From assembly GCF_022603395.1 (NCBI RefSeq), contig NZ_JAIBKA010000004.1:62001-126000 (forward strand): a DNA stretch of 64,000 nt, in the 5' to 3' direction. A model generated the notes under the pieces. It saw only the letters and a list, made by a program, of their open reading frames with translations, was not told the DNA's origin and did no database searches. Below, in pieces: positions 35,044 through 44,046 of the stretch (positions within the stretch are counted from its first letter, which is position 1; each line of letters opens with the position of its first letter). Position numbers and translations under genes: made by a program. Source of the stretch: Desulfoferrobacter suflitae (GTDB taxonomy: Bacteria; Desulfobacterota; Syntrophobacteria; Syntrophobacterales; Syntrophobacteraceae).

Positions 35044-36369
35044 ATGAGACTGCCGATTATCAAGACTTTACTGCCCGGCCCCGAGGCCGCAAGGTTAATC
35101 GAAACGGACCACGCTTATGTTTCTCCATCCTATACGCGCATTTACCCTCTTGTGGTCGAAAGGGGTGAAGGGCTGTGGGTGCACGATGCCGACGGCAACC
35201 AATTCCTCGACTTGACCGCGGGCATTGCCGTGTGTGCCACCGGTCATTGCCATCCGCGCGTTGTCCAGGCTATTGTTGCCCAATCTCAAAAGCTGCTGCA
35301 CATGTCCGGTACGGATTTCTATTACACCGCGCAAATTGAATTGGCGGAAAAACTGGCCAAACTGGCACCCGGTGCGAGGCAGCGCAAGGTATTTTTCGGC
35401 AACTCCGGAGCGGAAGCCGTGGAAGCCGCTTTCAAGCTGGCTCGCTGGCACAGCAGAAGGGAGCTCAATCTTGCCTTTTTCGGCGCCTTTCACGGCAGGA
35501 CCATGGGCGCGCTCTCTCTGACGGCAAGCAAAGCCATACAAAAAAAATACTACAATCCTTTGGTGCCGGGAATCACACATATTCCTTATCCCTACTGTTA
35601 CCGCTGCCCATACGGTATGTGTCATCCAGAATGCGGCATTGCCTGTGTCAACTGGCTGGAAGATCCGCTGTTTCGCACTTCGGTGCCGCCCGAAGAAGTG
35701 GCCGCCATTTTCGTCGAGCCTATCCAGGGGGAGGGCGGCTACATTGTGCCGCCGCCCGAGTTTCACCAGCAGTTAAGTAAGTTAATGAAAAAATACGATA
35801 TATTGTATGTTGCCGATGAAGTTCAGTCGGGCATGGGCAGAACGGGGAGGATGTTTGCCATGGAGCATTTCGGGGTAGAGCCCGATATCATTGCTCTGGC
35901 CAAGGGGATAGCCTCCGGCATGCCTCTCGGCGCCATGGTGGCGGGTGCCGACATCATGACGTGGGAAGCCGGATCGCATGCCTCCACATTTGGCGGCAAC
36001 CCCATCGCCTGCAAGGCCGCCATGGCCACCATTGAATTGTTGGAGGAGGGGCTTATGGCCAATGCCGCCGCGCGAGGTGGGCAGCTCCTGGTGGGATTGC
36101 GCGACTTGCAGAAACACTTTGAATGCCTGGGAGACGTGCGCGGAATCGGATTGATGGTCGCCGTCGAACTGGTCAGGGATCGCCACACCAAGGAACGGGC
36201 TGCGGATTGGCGCAACCAGATTCTGCAGAAAGCTTTCAGCAGAGGGTTGCTGCTATTGCCGTGCGGTGAAAATGCCATTCGCTTCTGCCCCGCGTTGAGT
36301 GTTTCCCGGGACGAAATCGAAGTGGGTCTTGCCATCTTGGCAGAGGCCATTGGAGAGGTAGCGGGGTGA
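35044..36369 (+). CDS. class III aminotransferase (4-aminobutyrate/lysine type)
   Basis: 441 residues. PLP-binding motifs: GNSGAEAVEAAFKLAR, FHGRTMGALSLTASK, the DEVQSGMGRTGRMFAMEHF segment and the Schiff-base lysine in ALAKGIASGMPLGAM. A Cys-rich insert, YCYRCPYGMCHPECGIACVN, marks the subgroup found in archaea and some anaerobes as 4-aminobutyrate or broad amino-acid aminotransferases. It moves an omega-amino group to 2-oxoglutarate. The ALDH7-type dehydrogenase that follows on the same strand suggests lysine 6-transamination, by inference. Confidence 0.85.
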   Translation: MRLPIIKTLLPGPEAARLIETDHAYVSPSYTRIYPLVVERGEGLWVHDADGNQFLDLTAGIAVCATGHCHPRVVQAIVAQSQKLLHMSGTDFYYTAQIELAEKLAKLAPGARQRKVFFGNSGAEAVEAAFKLARWHSRRELNLAFFGAFHGRTMGALSLTASKAIQKKYYNPLVPGITHIPYPYCYRCPYGMCHPECGIACVNWLEDPLFRTSVPPEEVAAIFVEPIQGEGGYIVPPPEFHQQLSKLMKKYDILYVADEVQSGMGRTGRMFAMEHFGVEPDIIALAKGIASGMPLGAMVAGADIMTWEAGSHASTFGGNPIACKAAMATIELLEEGLMANAAARGGQLLVGLRDLQKHFECLGDVRGIGLMVAVELVRDRHTKERAADWRNQILQKAFSRGLLLLPCGENAIRFCPALSVSRDEIEVGLAILAEAIGEVAG

Positions 36370-36409
36370 CGGCAGGACAGAACAGGCCTTTAATGTTTCT
36401 TTGGACCAG

Positions 36410-36432
36410 TGTTCAAGAAAATGATTTTGGCT
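36410..36432 (+). repeat. 23-bp dispersed repeat, copy 2
   Basis: Identical to 1716-1738. It sits 18 bp before the aldehyde dehydrogenase ATG, inside the 81-bp gap after the aminotransferase. Its location in a leader argues for a regulatory or processing role, but two copies are too few to decide. Confidence 0.55.
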
Positions 36433-36450
36433 ACCGAGTGAGGTGACGCT

Positions 36451-37983
36451 ATGAAGGAGATACTGCATCGGCTGGAGATGGAAGGAATAAATTCCGGTGT
36501 CTGCACCGGAGCAGACTGGCTGCAGAGTACGGGCGACGATCTGACGTCCACATCCCCTATTGACGGATCGTCCATCGCAACGGTCAGGCAGGCGTCGGTG
36601 CAGGATTTGCAAAAGGTGGCGGCGCGGGCCCGTGAGGCATTCGAAGAGTGGCGTATGGTGCCCGCTCCCAAACGGGGTGAGATCGTGCGCCGGATTGGCC
36701 AGGCCGTGCGTGAGCGCAAGCAGGAGCTGGGTGCACTGATCAGTCTCGAAGTGGGCAAGATCCGTGTGGAGGCGGAAGGCGAAGTTCAGGAGATGATCGA
36801 TATTTGTGATTTTGCCGTGGGACAGTCGCGCATGCTGTATGGCCGCACCATGCACAGTGAACGCCCGCGGCACCGCATGTATGAACAATGGCACCCGCTT
36901 GGCCCAATCGGGGTGATCACCGCGTTCAATTTTCCGCTGGCGGTCTGGTCGTGGAATGCCATGATTGCCCTGGTAGCAGGCGATACGGTCATCTGGAAGC
37001 CGTCCAGCAAAGCGGCTCTGTGCGCCGTTGCGGTGATGAAAATCAGCGGCCGAATTGTGCAGTCGCATGGATTGCCGGAAGGAATTTTGAATCTGGTGGT
37101 GGGCAAAGGAGACACGATTGGTGAACAGCTCATAGCCGACCGTCGCATCAGTCTTATTTCCGCAACGGGCAGCGTGCCGATGGGCAGGCATGTCAGTGAG
37201 AGGGTAGCCGCGCGGCTGGGCAAGACTATCCTGGAACTAGGGGGTAACAACGCCATTGTGGTCACTGCCAATGCCGATCTGGAGCTGGCTGTACGGGCCA
37301 TCTTATTCGGCGCGGTGGGCACGGCCGGTCAGCGCTGCACCACCACCCGCCGGGTGATTGCACACAATAGGATTTATGACGCTTTGCTGGAGCGACTCGT
37401 GAACGGCTACAGGCAGGTAAAAATAGGCAATCCCCTGGAAGATGGTACGTTGATGGGTCCCCTTATTGACCGCGTTGCGGTGGCATCCATGCAGGAGGCG
37501 CTCGGCCAGTTGAAAAGAGAAGGCGGACGTGTGCTTTACGGAGGCGAGGTGTTGTCCGGCGGCATCTTTGCTGCCGGAACCTATGTGGCGCCCTGCATCT
37601 GCGAGGCGCACAACGATTTCACCGTCGTTCAACGGGAAACCTTTGCCCCGATTCTCTACCTCATTCGCTACAAGACGTTGGAGGAAGCTATCGAGCTCCA
37701 CAACAACGTCCCGCAGGGATTGACTTCCGCCATCTTTACCAACGACCTGCGCGAGGCGGAAGTTTTCTTAAGTCATATGGGCAGTGACTGCGGCATTGCC
37801 AATGTGAATATCGGCACCTCGGGAGCCGAGATTGGCGGGGCTTTCGGAGGTGAGAAGGAAACGGGTGGAGGTCGGGAATCCGGTTCGGATGCCTGGAAAG
37901 CATACATGCGCCGGCAGACGAACACCATCAACTGGTCGGGTGAAATGCCCCTGGCGCAGGGGATCAGGTTCGAGCTCGGTTAA
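36451..37983 (+). CDS. ALDH7-type semialdehyde dehydrogenase (piperideine-6-carboxylate dehydrogenase-like)
   Basis: 510 residues. The substrate-side signature FNFPLAVWSWNAMIALVAGD, the catalytic Glu in LELGGNNAIVV and catalytic Cys in GTAGQRCTTTRR are all present. The C-terminus GGAFGGEKETGGGRESGSDA then WKAYMRRQTNTINW is characteristic of ALDH7/antiquitin and AmaB, which oxidise alpha-aminoadipate semialdehyde. GAGGTGA precedes the ATG. Paired with the class III aminotransferase it would take lysine to alpha-aminoadipate. It ends overlapping the convergent carrier gene by 4 bp. Confidence 0.9.
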   Translation: MKEILHRLEMEGINSGVCTGADWLQSTGDDLTSTSPIDGSSIATVRQASVQDLQKVAARAREAFEEWRMVPAPKRGEIVRRIGQAVRERKQELGALISLEVGKIRVEAEGEVQEMIDICDFAVGQSRMLYGRTMHSERPRHRMYEQWHPLGPIGVITAFNFPLAVWSWNAMIALVAGDTVIWKPSSKAALCAVAVMKISGRIVQSHGLPEGILNLVVGKGDTIGEQLIADRRISLISATGSVPMGRHVSERVAARLGKTILELGGNNAIVVTANADLELAVRAILFGAVGTAGQRCTTTRRVIAHNRIYDALLERLVNGYRQVKIGNPLEDGTLMGPLIDRVAVASMQEALGQLKREGGRVLYGGEVLSGGIFAAGTYVAPCICEAHNDFTVVQRETFAPILYLIRYKTLEEAIELHNNVPQGLTSAIFTNDLREAEVFLSHMGSDCGIANVNIGTSGAEIGGAFGGEKETGGGRESGSDAWKAYMRRQTNTINWSGEMPLAQGIRFELG

Positions 37984-39755
37984 AAATGCCAAATGAGCGG
38001 GATGAAAAGCGAACTCAGCAGCCATGAGACGACGACCATGGGAATGCCGAGCTTGAGAAAGTCGGTGAAGCGATAACCGCCCGGACCATACACCAGCAGA
38101 TTCGTTTGATAGCCGAGGGGTGAGGCGTAGCAGCAACTGGCACCAAAGCAGATGCCGACGATGAAAGGTCTGGGATCGACCTCAAGCGAAAGGGCCGTGG
38201 AGATGGCGATGGGCAGAAGCAGAACCGCGGTGGCGTTGTTGCTGATGATATGCGTGATGATGCTGGTCAACAAAATGAAGGCGCTGAGGATGAGTGCCGG
38301 ATTGCGGCCTTTGAAAGGAGCCAGAAAAGCGTCTGCATAGAGTCTGGCAGTGCCGGTTTTTTCCATGGCGGCGCCCAGTGCGATGGTGCCGATGATGAGC
38401 AGCAAAACCTTGACGTCCAGCGATCGATAGGCATCTCTCAAGTGCAGACATTTCGTTATGATCATTAGAAATACCGCTGTGACTGCCGCCGTCACGATGT
38501 TCATCAAACCCGTCGAGGCGGCGGCGATCATTGCTGCGAAAATGACCAGAGCGATAGGCGCTTTCTTTTTGTGGACAATGCGATGATGAATGTCCTCGAG
38601 AACGATCACATCCGGATTGTTGCGCAGTTCGTCCAGCTTGTCTCGTGTGCAATGGATGAGCAGCACGTCCCCGATTGACAGCTTCAAATTCCGCAATTTT
38701 TGTCGCGTGTAATGGATCCCCTTGCGCTTCACTGCGATGAACTGGATGCCCAGTTCACTCTGCAGGTTCGCTTCAATGGGCTGTTCGCCGATCAACGCGG
38801 ATTCGGGTGGAATGATCAACTCGACGATAATGGAGTTCTCATCCTGCGCCCTGAAATTCAGTTCCTCCACCTTGTGGGCCGGGTCCACGATCCCCTCGTT
38901 GAGGATTGCCACCAGATCGTTCGCAGTCCCTTTTACAAAGAGAATATCGTCGGGAGCGACACGCAGCCTCTCTCGCTCGGGAAAATGTATGACGTCGCCT
39001 CGGATCAATTCAAAAAGCTCGATGCTGGGATACCGACGGGACAAAAATTCCTGGGGGTCGTGCCCAATCAGCTTACCCTCGGGATGAGCCGCAAGCTCTG
39101 CCAGGTAGCGCGGAGCCGCTTCGCCTTTCAGTTCGCAGACGGGAGCCTTATGCTGGGGCATGAGCCGTGGAGATAGAATGAAAAGCAGGGCAATCACCAG
39201 GATGGCAATGAGGGTGCCAAGGGGAGAAAGTTCGAACATTTGGATGGTGCCGTAGCCGTACTTGAAGCTGAGGTCACTCACAATAATGTTGGTCGAAGTG
39301 CCGATGAGGGTGCAGGTACCGGCAGCAATGGAACAAAAGGAAACGGGAATGAGATAGCGGGATGGGCTCAATCCATATTCGCAGCACACACTCATGATGA
39401 TGGAAACGAACAGGACGACCACGGGAGTGTTGTTGAGAAATGCCGAAGGGAGGGCGGTGCCGAGCATGGCCATGATGAGTATGCGCCTGTCTCTGCCCCG
39501 GGAGTACTCGATCATTTTTTCGCTCACAAAGGCGAGCGCTCCGGTGCGCATCAAACCTCTACTGAGCATGAACATGGAGCCGACGGTTATCACCGCCGGG
39601 TTGGCAAAGCCTGCCAGGGCTTCTACGGGACTGAGTATGCGCGTGACCATGAGGACGACCATTAATCCGACAGCCGTCACATCGATGGGTATTTTTTCGG
39701 TTATCAGCAGGAAAATCGTTGCTGCCAGGATCAGGGAAACGAACCAGATGGCCAT
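37980..39755 (-). CDS. SLC13/DASS-type carrier with two RCK-C (TrkA-C) domains
   Basis: 591 residues. N-terminal helices carry SAFLNNTPVVVLFVSI and IGTSTNIIVSDL, the DASS family hairpin motifs, and the C-terminal half has HIISNNATAVLLLPIA and GASCCYASPLGYQTNLLVYG. Between the halves (about 210-390) lie two TrkA-C domains (YPSIELFELIRGDVIHFPER, then ESALIGEQPIEANLQSELG). Likely a sodium-coupled dicarboxylate, sulfate or similar anion carrier. Next to glutaryl-CoA dehydrogenase a C5 dicarboxylate is an attractive guess. Confidence 0.85.
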   Translation of the reverse strand: MAIWFVSLILAATIFLLITEKIPIDVTAVGLMVVLMVTRILSPVEALAGFANPAVITVGSMFMLSRGLMRTGALAFVSEKMIEYSRGRDRRILIMAMLGTALPSAFLNNTPVVVLFVSIIMSVCCEYGLSPSRYLIPVSFCSIAAGTCTLIGTSTNIIVSDLSFKYGYGTIQMFELSPLGTLIAILVIALLFILSPRLMPQHKAPVCELKGEAAPRYLAELAAHPEGKLIGHDPQEFLSRRYPSIELFELIRGDVIHFPERERLRVAPDDILFVKGTANDLVAILNEGIVDPAHKVEELNFRAQDENSIIVELIIPPESALIGEQPIEANLQSELGIQFIAVKRKGIHYTRQKLRNLKLSIGDVLLIHCTRDKLDELRNNPDVIVLEDIHHRIVHKKKAPIALVIFAAMIAAASTGLMNIVTAAVTAVFLMIITKCLHLRDAYRSLDVKVLLLIIGTIALGAAMEKTGTARLYADAFLAPFKGRNPALILSAFILLTSIITHIISNNATAVLLLPIAISTALSLEVDPRPFIVGICFGASCCYASPLGYQTNLLVYGPGGYRFTDFLKLGIPMVVVSWLLSSLFIPLIWHF

Positions 39756-39795
39756 AGGGATACTTTGCGGCTCAGCATCAAAAATGGTTCATCAC

Positions 39796-40971
39796 TTAGC
39801 ACCCGGTAAACGCGTCATGGCCGGTAATGTCGCGGCCCAATGCAAGGGCATGAATGTCCTGGGTTCCCTCATAGGTGTTCACCGTCTCCAAATTCAACAT
39901 GTGGCGGATTACAGGATACCCCAGGCTGATGCCGTTGGCACCCAAAATATCGCGGGCGGTGCGGGCGATTTTCAAAGCTTCGGCGGCGTTGTTCATCTTG
40001 GCCATGGAAATGTGAGTGTGCCGGGCGATGCCCAAGTCCTTCAGCTGTCCAAGCCGCGCGCAAAGCAGTTGTGCTTTGGTGATTTCCGTCAGCATTCCTG
40101 CCAGCTTCTGCTGAACCAGTTGGTACGACGCAAGGGGAGCACCGAACTGTTTGCGGCTGCCGGCGTAATCGCGGGCCGCTTCATAGCAGGCCGTGGCGGC
40201 TCCCACGGCGCCCCAGGCGATGCCGTAACGCGCCTCATTGAGACACATGAGGGCGGACTTCAGGCCCGTCGTGGTCCCAGGCAGCAGATTTGTCGCTGGA
40301 ATCTGCACATCCTTCAGCACCAGAGCTGATGTAACCGATGCGCGCAAGGAAAACTTTCGGGCAATGGGATGTGCTGAAAAGCCGGGGGTCCCTTTCTCCA
40401 CCAGAAAGCCGCGGATGCCGTCCGGCGCTCGCGCCCAGATGACTGCGACGTCGGCAATTTCGCCGTTAGTGATCCACATTTTGCGGCCGTTTAGAATGTA
40501 GTGGTCTTTGGCCGGAGCAGCGCTAGTCTGCATACTGCCGGGATCGGATCCGGCCTGCGGCTCGGTCAGCCCGAAGCAGCCGATCTGGTCGCCGCGTGCC
40601 ATGGCCGGCAGCCATCTTTTCTTTTGCTGCTCCGTGCCGAATTGGGCGATGGGGTACATGACCAGAGCATTCATGACGGAAACAAACGAGCGAAGTCCAC
40701 TGTCTCCCCGTTCGAGCTCCTGGCAGATCAGCCCGTAAGCCATGTTGCTCAGGCCGGGGCAGCCGTAATCCTTTTGTTTGATTCCCAAGAGTTTGAGGGA
40801 TGCCAGTTCGGGCAGAATTTCCAGGGGAAATTCGCCGCGTTCGAAATAGTCGGCAGCTTTTGGCAGGTAGCGCGTTCGGACCCAATTGCGCACCGCATCG
40901 CGCAGGCACCGGTCTTCCTCCGAAAATAACTGATCACACAGGTAGTAGTCGGTGCTTTGGGGAGCCTTCAT
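39796..40971 (-). CDS. gcdH: glutaryl-CoA dehydrogenase-like acyl-CoA dehydrogenase
   Basis: 391 residues. FAD-binding CFGLTEPQAGSDPGSMQT and KMWITNG, and the catalytic Glu in NTYEGTQDIHALALGRDITG, which closely follows the glutaryl-CoA dehydrogenase pattern. Upstream, GDSGLRSFVSVMNALVMYPI keeps the Arg-Ser pair that binds the distal carboxylate of glutaryl-CoA. It oxidises glutaryl-CoA to crotonyl-CoA, or to glutaconyl-CoA in the non-decarboxylating form. It follows the SLC13 carrier gene by strand order (carrier is 40 bp downstream) and is likely co-transcribed with it. Confidence 0.87.
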   Translation of the reverse strand: MKAPQSTDYYLCDQLFSEEDRCLRDAVRNWVRTRYLPKAADYFERGEFPLEILPELASLKLLGIKQKDYGCPGLSNMAYGLICQELERGDSGLRSFVSVMNALVMYPIAQFGTEQQKKRWLPAMARGDQIGCFGLTEPQAGSDPGSMQTSAAPAKDHYILNGRKMWITNGEIADVAVIWARAPDGIRGFLVEKGTPGFSAHPIARKFSLRASVTSALVLKDVQIPATNLLPGTTTGLKSALMCLNEARYGIAWGAVGAATACYEAARDYAGSRKQFGAPLASYQLVQQKLAGMLTEITKAQLLCARLGQLKDLGIARHTHISMAKMNNAAEALKIARTARDILGANGISLGYPVIRHMLNLETVNTYEGTQDIHALALGRDITGHDAFTGC

Positions 40972-41013
40972 GATTCCCTGCCTTGGGCAGCATCACACAT
41001 GATCAACACCCTT

Positions 41014-43008
41014 TCAGGCCGGATCAGCTTCAACCCGGAACTGTGCCACTTCCGCCTGAAGCGCCTGAGCCGCTTCCTGCAACTGCTCGGTGGCGACCTT
41101 GAAATCGTGAATCACCTGATTGGTCAATTCCGTCGTCTCACTCAGCTGCTTCATGGCATTGCTGATTTCCTCAGCACTTTGGTTCTGGGACTGCATGGAA
41201 TCGTTCACAGCGTCGAAGTGCGGTGTCAAAGCCTGAACTCGATCGATGATGGTGGAGAGCTGTGCACCGATTTGATCGACGTCTTGCACACCCTGTCGAA
41301 CCTGTTGCAGGAACTTGTCCACCTCCATAACGCCGGAGGTGACAGCCGATTGCATCCCCTGCACCATTCTTTCAATGTCAAGCGTCGCCACTGCCGTCTG
41401 GTCGGCCAGGCGGCGGATTTCCTGAGAGACAACGGAGAAACCGTAACCGTATTCACCGGCTTTTTCAGCTTCTATGGCCGCGTTGAGGGAAAGCAGATTG
41501 GTTTGGGCCGCCACCTTGGTGATGGTGGTCACGATGGTGTCGATGCCGTGGGTCTTCTCGTCGATGGTTTCCAGTTTCTGGGCGATGGACCCGGTGGCCT
41601 GCATGAGCTGCTGCATGCTCGATTGGAGACGACCCAGGCCACCCTGGCCCTGCTCCGCAAGAGTTGCCGTTTGCGTAACTAATTCAGCGACTTCGTTCAT
41701 GGTGTCGGATAGTTGCTGCGACCTCGAGGAGATCGTTCTGGAGGTGGCGCTCACCTGATTGACCGACACCATCTGCTCGGCCGCAGTTTCCTTCAGCTGG
41801 CCGGCGGAAGCCGAAATTTCAGTGGCAGTACTGACCACCTGGATGCCCGATTTTTGCACCTGACCGATCAGAGACTGGAGCGATCTGGCCATGCGACCAA
41901 AGGCGCTTGACAATTGCCAAATCTCATTCTTTTTCTTCCTGACGGCACGGGGCTCCTGCTGTTCCCCGCCCACATCGGCAAAAACCGTTGCCGCGTGACT
42001 CAGATTGCCTTCGGCAATCTCCTTGGCGGAGGCGGTCATGGCACCGATGGGTTTGGTGATCGATTGTATGATGCCCATGCCGATGAAAAGCAAAAACAAA
42101 ACGCTCAGGGCAAAGGCGAGGGCGTTGACTATGAAAAGCTGCCGATTGAATTCTTCCATGCCCTGGTCGGCATTGGCCAATATCAGCTGCTTGGCCTTCA
42201 GCACCTGCAGGCGTATGCCGTCCAACTGAGCCTGATTCACCTCCTTGTCCACCCAGATGTGCTGCACTTCTTCAATCTCGGTTGGGACCTGATCAATTGT
42301 CTGAATCATTAAATCGATGAATTGCAAATAGCCATCATCCATTACCAGGTTTGCAATGGGGAGAGCGTTTTTCTTTTCTCTCTCCAGTTCTTTGACGGCG
42401 TTGTTGGTGTACAGCAGGTAACTGTTCATGTCGTTTTTGCGGAACAGGTCCTCATTCAGCACCAGGAACAGTCGGTTGATTATAAACGCCACATCCCGCG
42501 TGATGTCAGCCAACGATCGAATGTGTTCATCGACCTCTTCGGCGTTTGTCAACGCCGTCCCGATTTCAATGTTGATCTGCTTGATGACCGCTCCGGACTT
42601 TTCATTGAAGGTCATGACCGCACTGTCAATACGACTCTCCACGGAGTCGAGCTGCTTGATCAATTTAACCTGGTTGCTGAACGATTCCTGGTACCGGTCG
42701 ATCAGTGCCAGGAGAGATTTCACTTCGGAAGAACTGACAATGGTGCGCTTCAGCAAAAGTTCGGCATTCTTTTCAGCCTCAGCGGCATACCTCAGCACTT
42801 CGCTGAATGATTCATCAGAATGGGTTGAGATGAAATTCTTTTCTTCAATGATAGCGTTCAGCAGGCTTTCACTCATCTTGTTGAGCTGGTGAGTAGCTGT
42901 GCTGTATTCGCTCATCTTGTGGTTCAAATAGCGGTTGACGCCGAACTGGAAGCCGATCATGGCAATCCCCAGGGAGATCAGGATGATCAGCTTGGAAGAT
43001 ACTTTCAT
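41014..43008 (-). CDS. WspA-type methyl-accepting chemotaxis protein
   Basis: 664 residues from the ATG at 43008 (AAGGA 9 bp upstream; a GTG two codons earlier is too close to the site). TM1 at about 9-27, a helical periplasmic domain of about 270 residues, TM2 near 293-313, HAMP, then the signalling domain with hairpin tip [20 protein letters not shown]. The downstream [20 protein letters not shown] and the FRV near the C-terminus match WspA receptors, and the same elements occur in the receptor at 45.7 kb. It probably feeds the chemosensory operon 2.7 kb away. The ligand is unknown. Confidence 0.9.
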   Translation of the reverse strand: MKVSSKLIILISLGIAMIGFQFGVNRYLNHKMSEYSTATHQLNKMSESLLNAIIEEKNFISTHSDESFSEVLRYAAEAEKNAELLLKRTIVSSSEVKSLLALIDRYQESFSNQVKLIKQLDSVESRIDSAVMTFNEKSGAVIKQINIEIGTALTNAEEVDEHIRSLADITRDVAFIINRLFLVLNEDLFRKNDMNSYLLYTNNAVKELEREKKNALPIANLVMDDGYLQFIDLMIQTIDQVPTEIEEVQHIWVDKEVNQAQLDGIRLQVLKAKQLILANADQGMEEFNRQLFIVNALAFALSVLFLLFIGMGIIQSITKPIGAMTASAKEIAEGNLSHAATVFADVGGEQQEPRAVRKKKNEIWQLSSAFGRMARSLQSLIGQVQKSGIQVVSTATEISASAGQLKETAAEQMVSVNQVSATSRTISSRSQQLSDTMNEVAELVTQTATLAEQGQGGLGRLQSSMQQLMQATGSIAQKLETIDEKTHGIDTIVTTITKVAAQTNLLSLNAAIEAEKAGEYGYGFSVVSQEIRRLADQTAVATLDIERMVQGMQSAVTSGVMEVDKFLQQVRQGVQDVDQIGAQLSTIIDRVQALTPHFDAVNDSMQSQNQSAEEISNAMKQLSETTELTNQVIHDFKVATEQLQEAAQALQAEVAQFRVEADPA

Positions 43009-43212
43009 CGCCACCGTTCCTTGTTGTTGCCCGATGATCGCAACGCGATCCGGTCCCAGGTGCTGCCAACCTGCCTGGGAGCGAGAGCGCGCTGCTTTCC
43101 TGCTAACATTCCGGCGGTACCTGTACGATGTGCTTCATGAGGCAAGTCTTCAAAAACATTATGGTGCCTGAGAAAAGATTTTGCGACGGTGCCGTACGTC
43201 CTTCCGGCAAGA

Positions 43213-43725
43213 TTATTTGAGCATTTCTTCCAGTTCTTCCAGAGGAATGCCCTCGTCATAGATTCCCGCCGCCACCTGATAAGGAGTGCCGGGCACCGCC
43301 AGAACGTAGGCAATTTTCCTGGAGGGTACGGTTTCACCGACCTTTGGCCACCAGTATTCTACCCAGCCTCCCGCTGGCTTCTTTGCACTCTCACAGAATT
43401 GAACGAAGAAGTAGTTGCCTCGCACATCCTTTATGCCGGCAAGGTTTTTGCCGACCAGTATGGGTTTCAGCGGATGGGCGGCATCCGTCATGTCATCGCA
43501 CTTGAGGACCCAGACGTAGGTGTCTTTCCAGACCCATCTGCCGTTGCTGTCCATGAACTGCGAAAGCCCTGCCGCTCCGGCGGATTGCAGAAAAGCGGCA
43601 GCCTCTCTCACCTTTTCCATGACCTCCCGGGGAGTGGCCGTTGGTTCCGCCGCAATTGACGGGGCGTCTGCCTGGAGAAGGAAGATTGACAAAAAAACAC
43701 AGGCGATCGAATTTAAAGCTTTCAC
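43213..43725 (-). CDS. secreted single-Cache-domain protein
   Basis: 170 residues from a GTG preceded by GGAGGGAG. A signal peptide (NSIACVFLSIFLLQADAPSIAA) is followed by a small Cache-type ligand-binding domain: VREAAAFLQSAG, DSNGRWVWKDTYVWVLKCDD, GNYFFVQFCESAKKPAGGWV, then the C-terminal KIAYVLAVPGTPYQVAAGIY. There is no signalling domain and no TM anchor. It is 204 bp upstream of the WspA-type receptor on the same strand, so it may present a ligand to it or act as a soluble receptor subunit. Confidence 0.8.
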   Translation of the reverse strand: MKALNSIACVFLSIFLLQADAPSIAAEPTATPREVMEKVREAAAFLQSAGAAGLSQFMDSNGRWVWKDTYVWVLKCDDMTDAAHPLKPILVGKNLAGIKDVRGNYFFVQFCESAKKPAGGWVEYWWPKVGETVPSRKIAYVLAVPGTPYQVAAGIYDEGIPLEELEEMLK

Positions 43726-44046
43726 CGAACTCCCTCCATCGCTCGGATCCTGTTGTCGGCCAGCCATTCCAGCGAAAATTCCTGCGCCGTAAATTTGGCG
43801 ATTTTGTCGGGCAAAATCGGGCACGGTCATTCCGGCAAAAGCCGCAATCCATATACCAAACGTCGTCCATTGGATGCCTGCCGCCTGGGCGGCGTTTCCC
43901 CGGCATGACGTTTGGTTGTCGATAAAATCGCTAAACCCGGGCGCGCTTTAATCGACATTCTATACCATCGATCAAATGGTTACGCCAGATTGAATTGCAG
44001 GTTGCCGGCGGGAAGCCGCAATAGAGCAATAGGCCGCAGTGCTTCA
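43726..44046. other. intergenic stretch between the Cache gene and the radical SAM gene
   Basis: No gene. A perfect stem CGATTTTG/CAAAATCG lies at 43799-43819 and the palindromic repeat listed at 43826-43909 follows it. The remaining part up to 44046 shows nothing distinct. Confidence 0.45.
43826..43909. repeat. 84-bp REP-like palindromic element
   Basis: GTCATTCCGGC at the left end matches the right end CCGGCATGAC in inverted orientation. Inside are two small stems, GGC-AAAA-GCC and GCCGCC-TG-GGCGGC. GTCATTCC...ATGAC elements with internal hairpins are familiar dispersed intergenic repeats in Deltaproteobacteria genomes. This one is somewhat degenerate. Confidence 0.55.

Noticed and set aside
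36253-37191. 312-codon minus-strand frame
   Set aside because: Antisense to the aminotransferase end and the aldehyde dehydrogenase start; composition and lack of signals rule it out.
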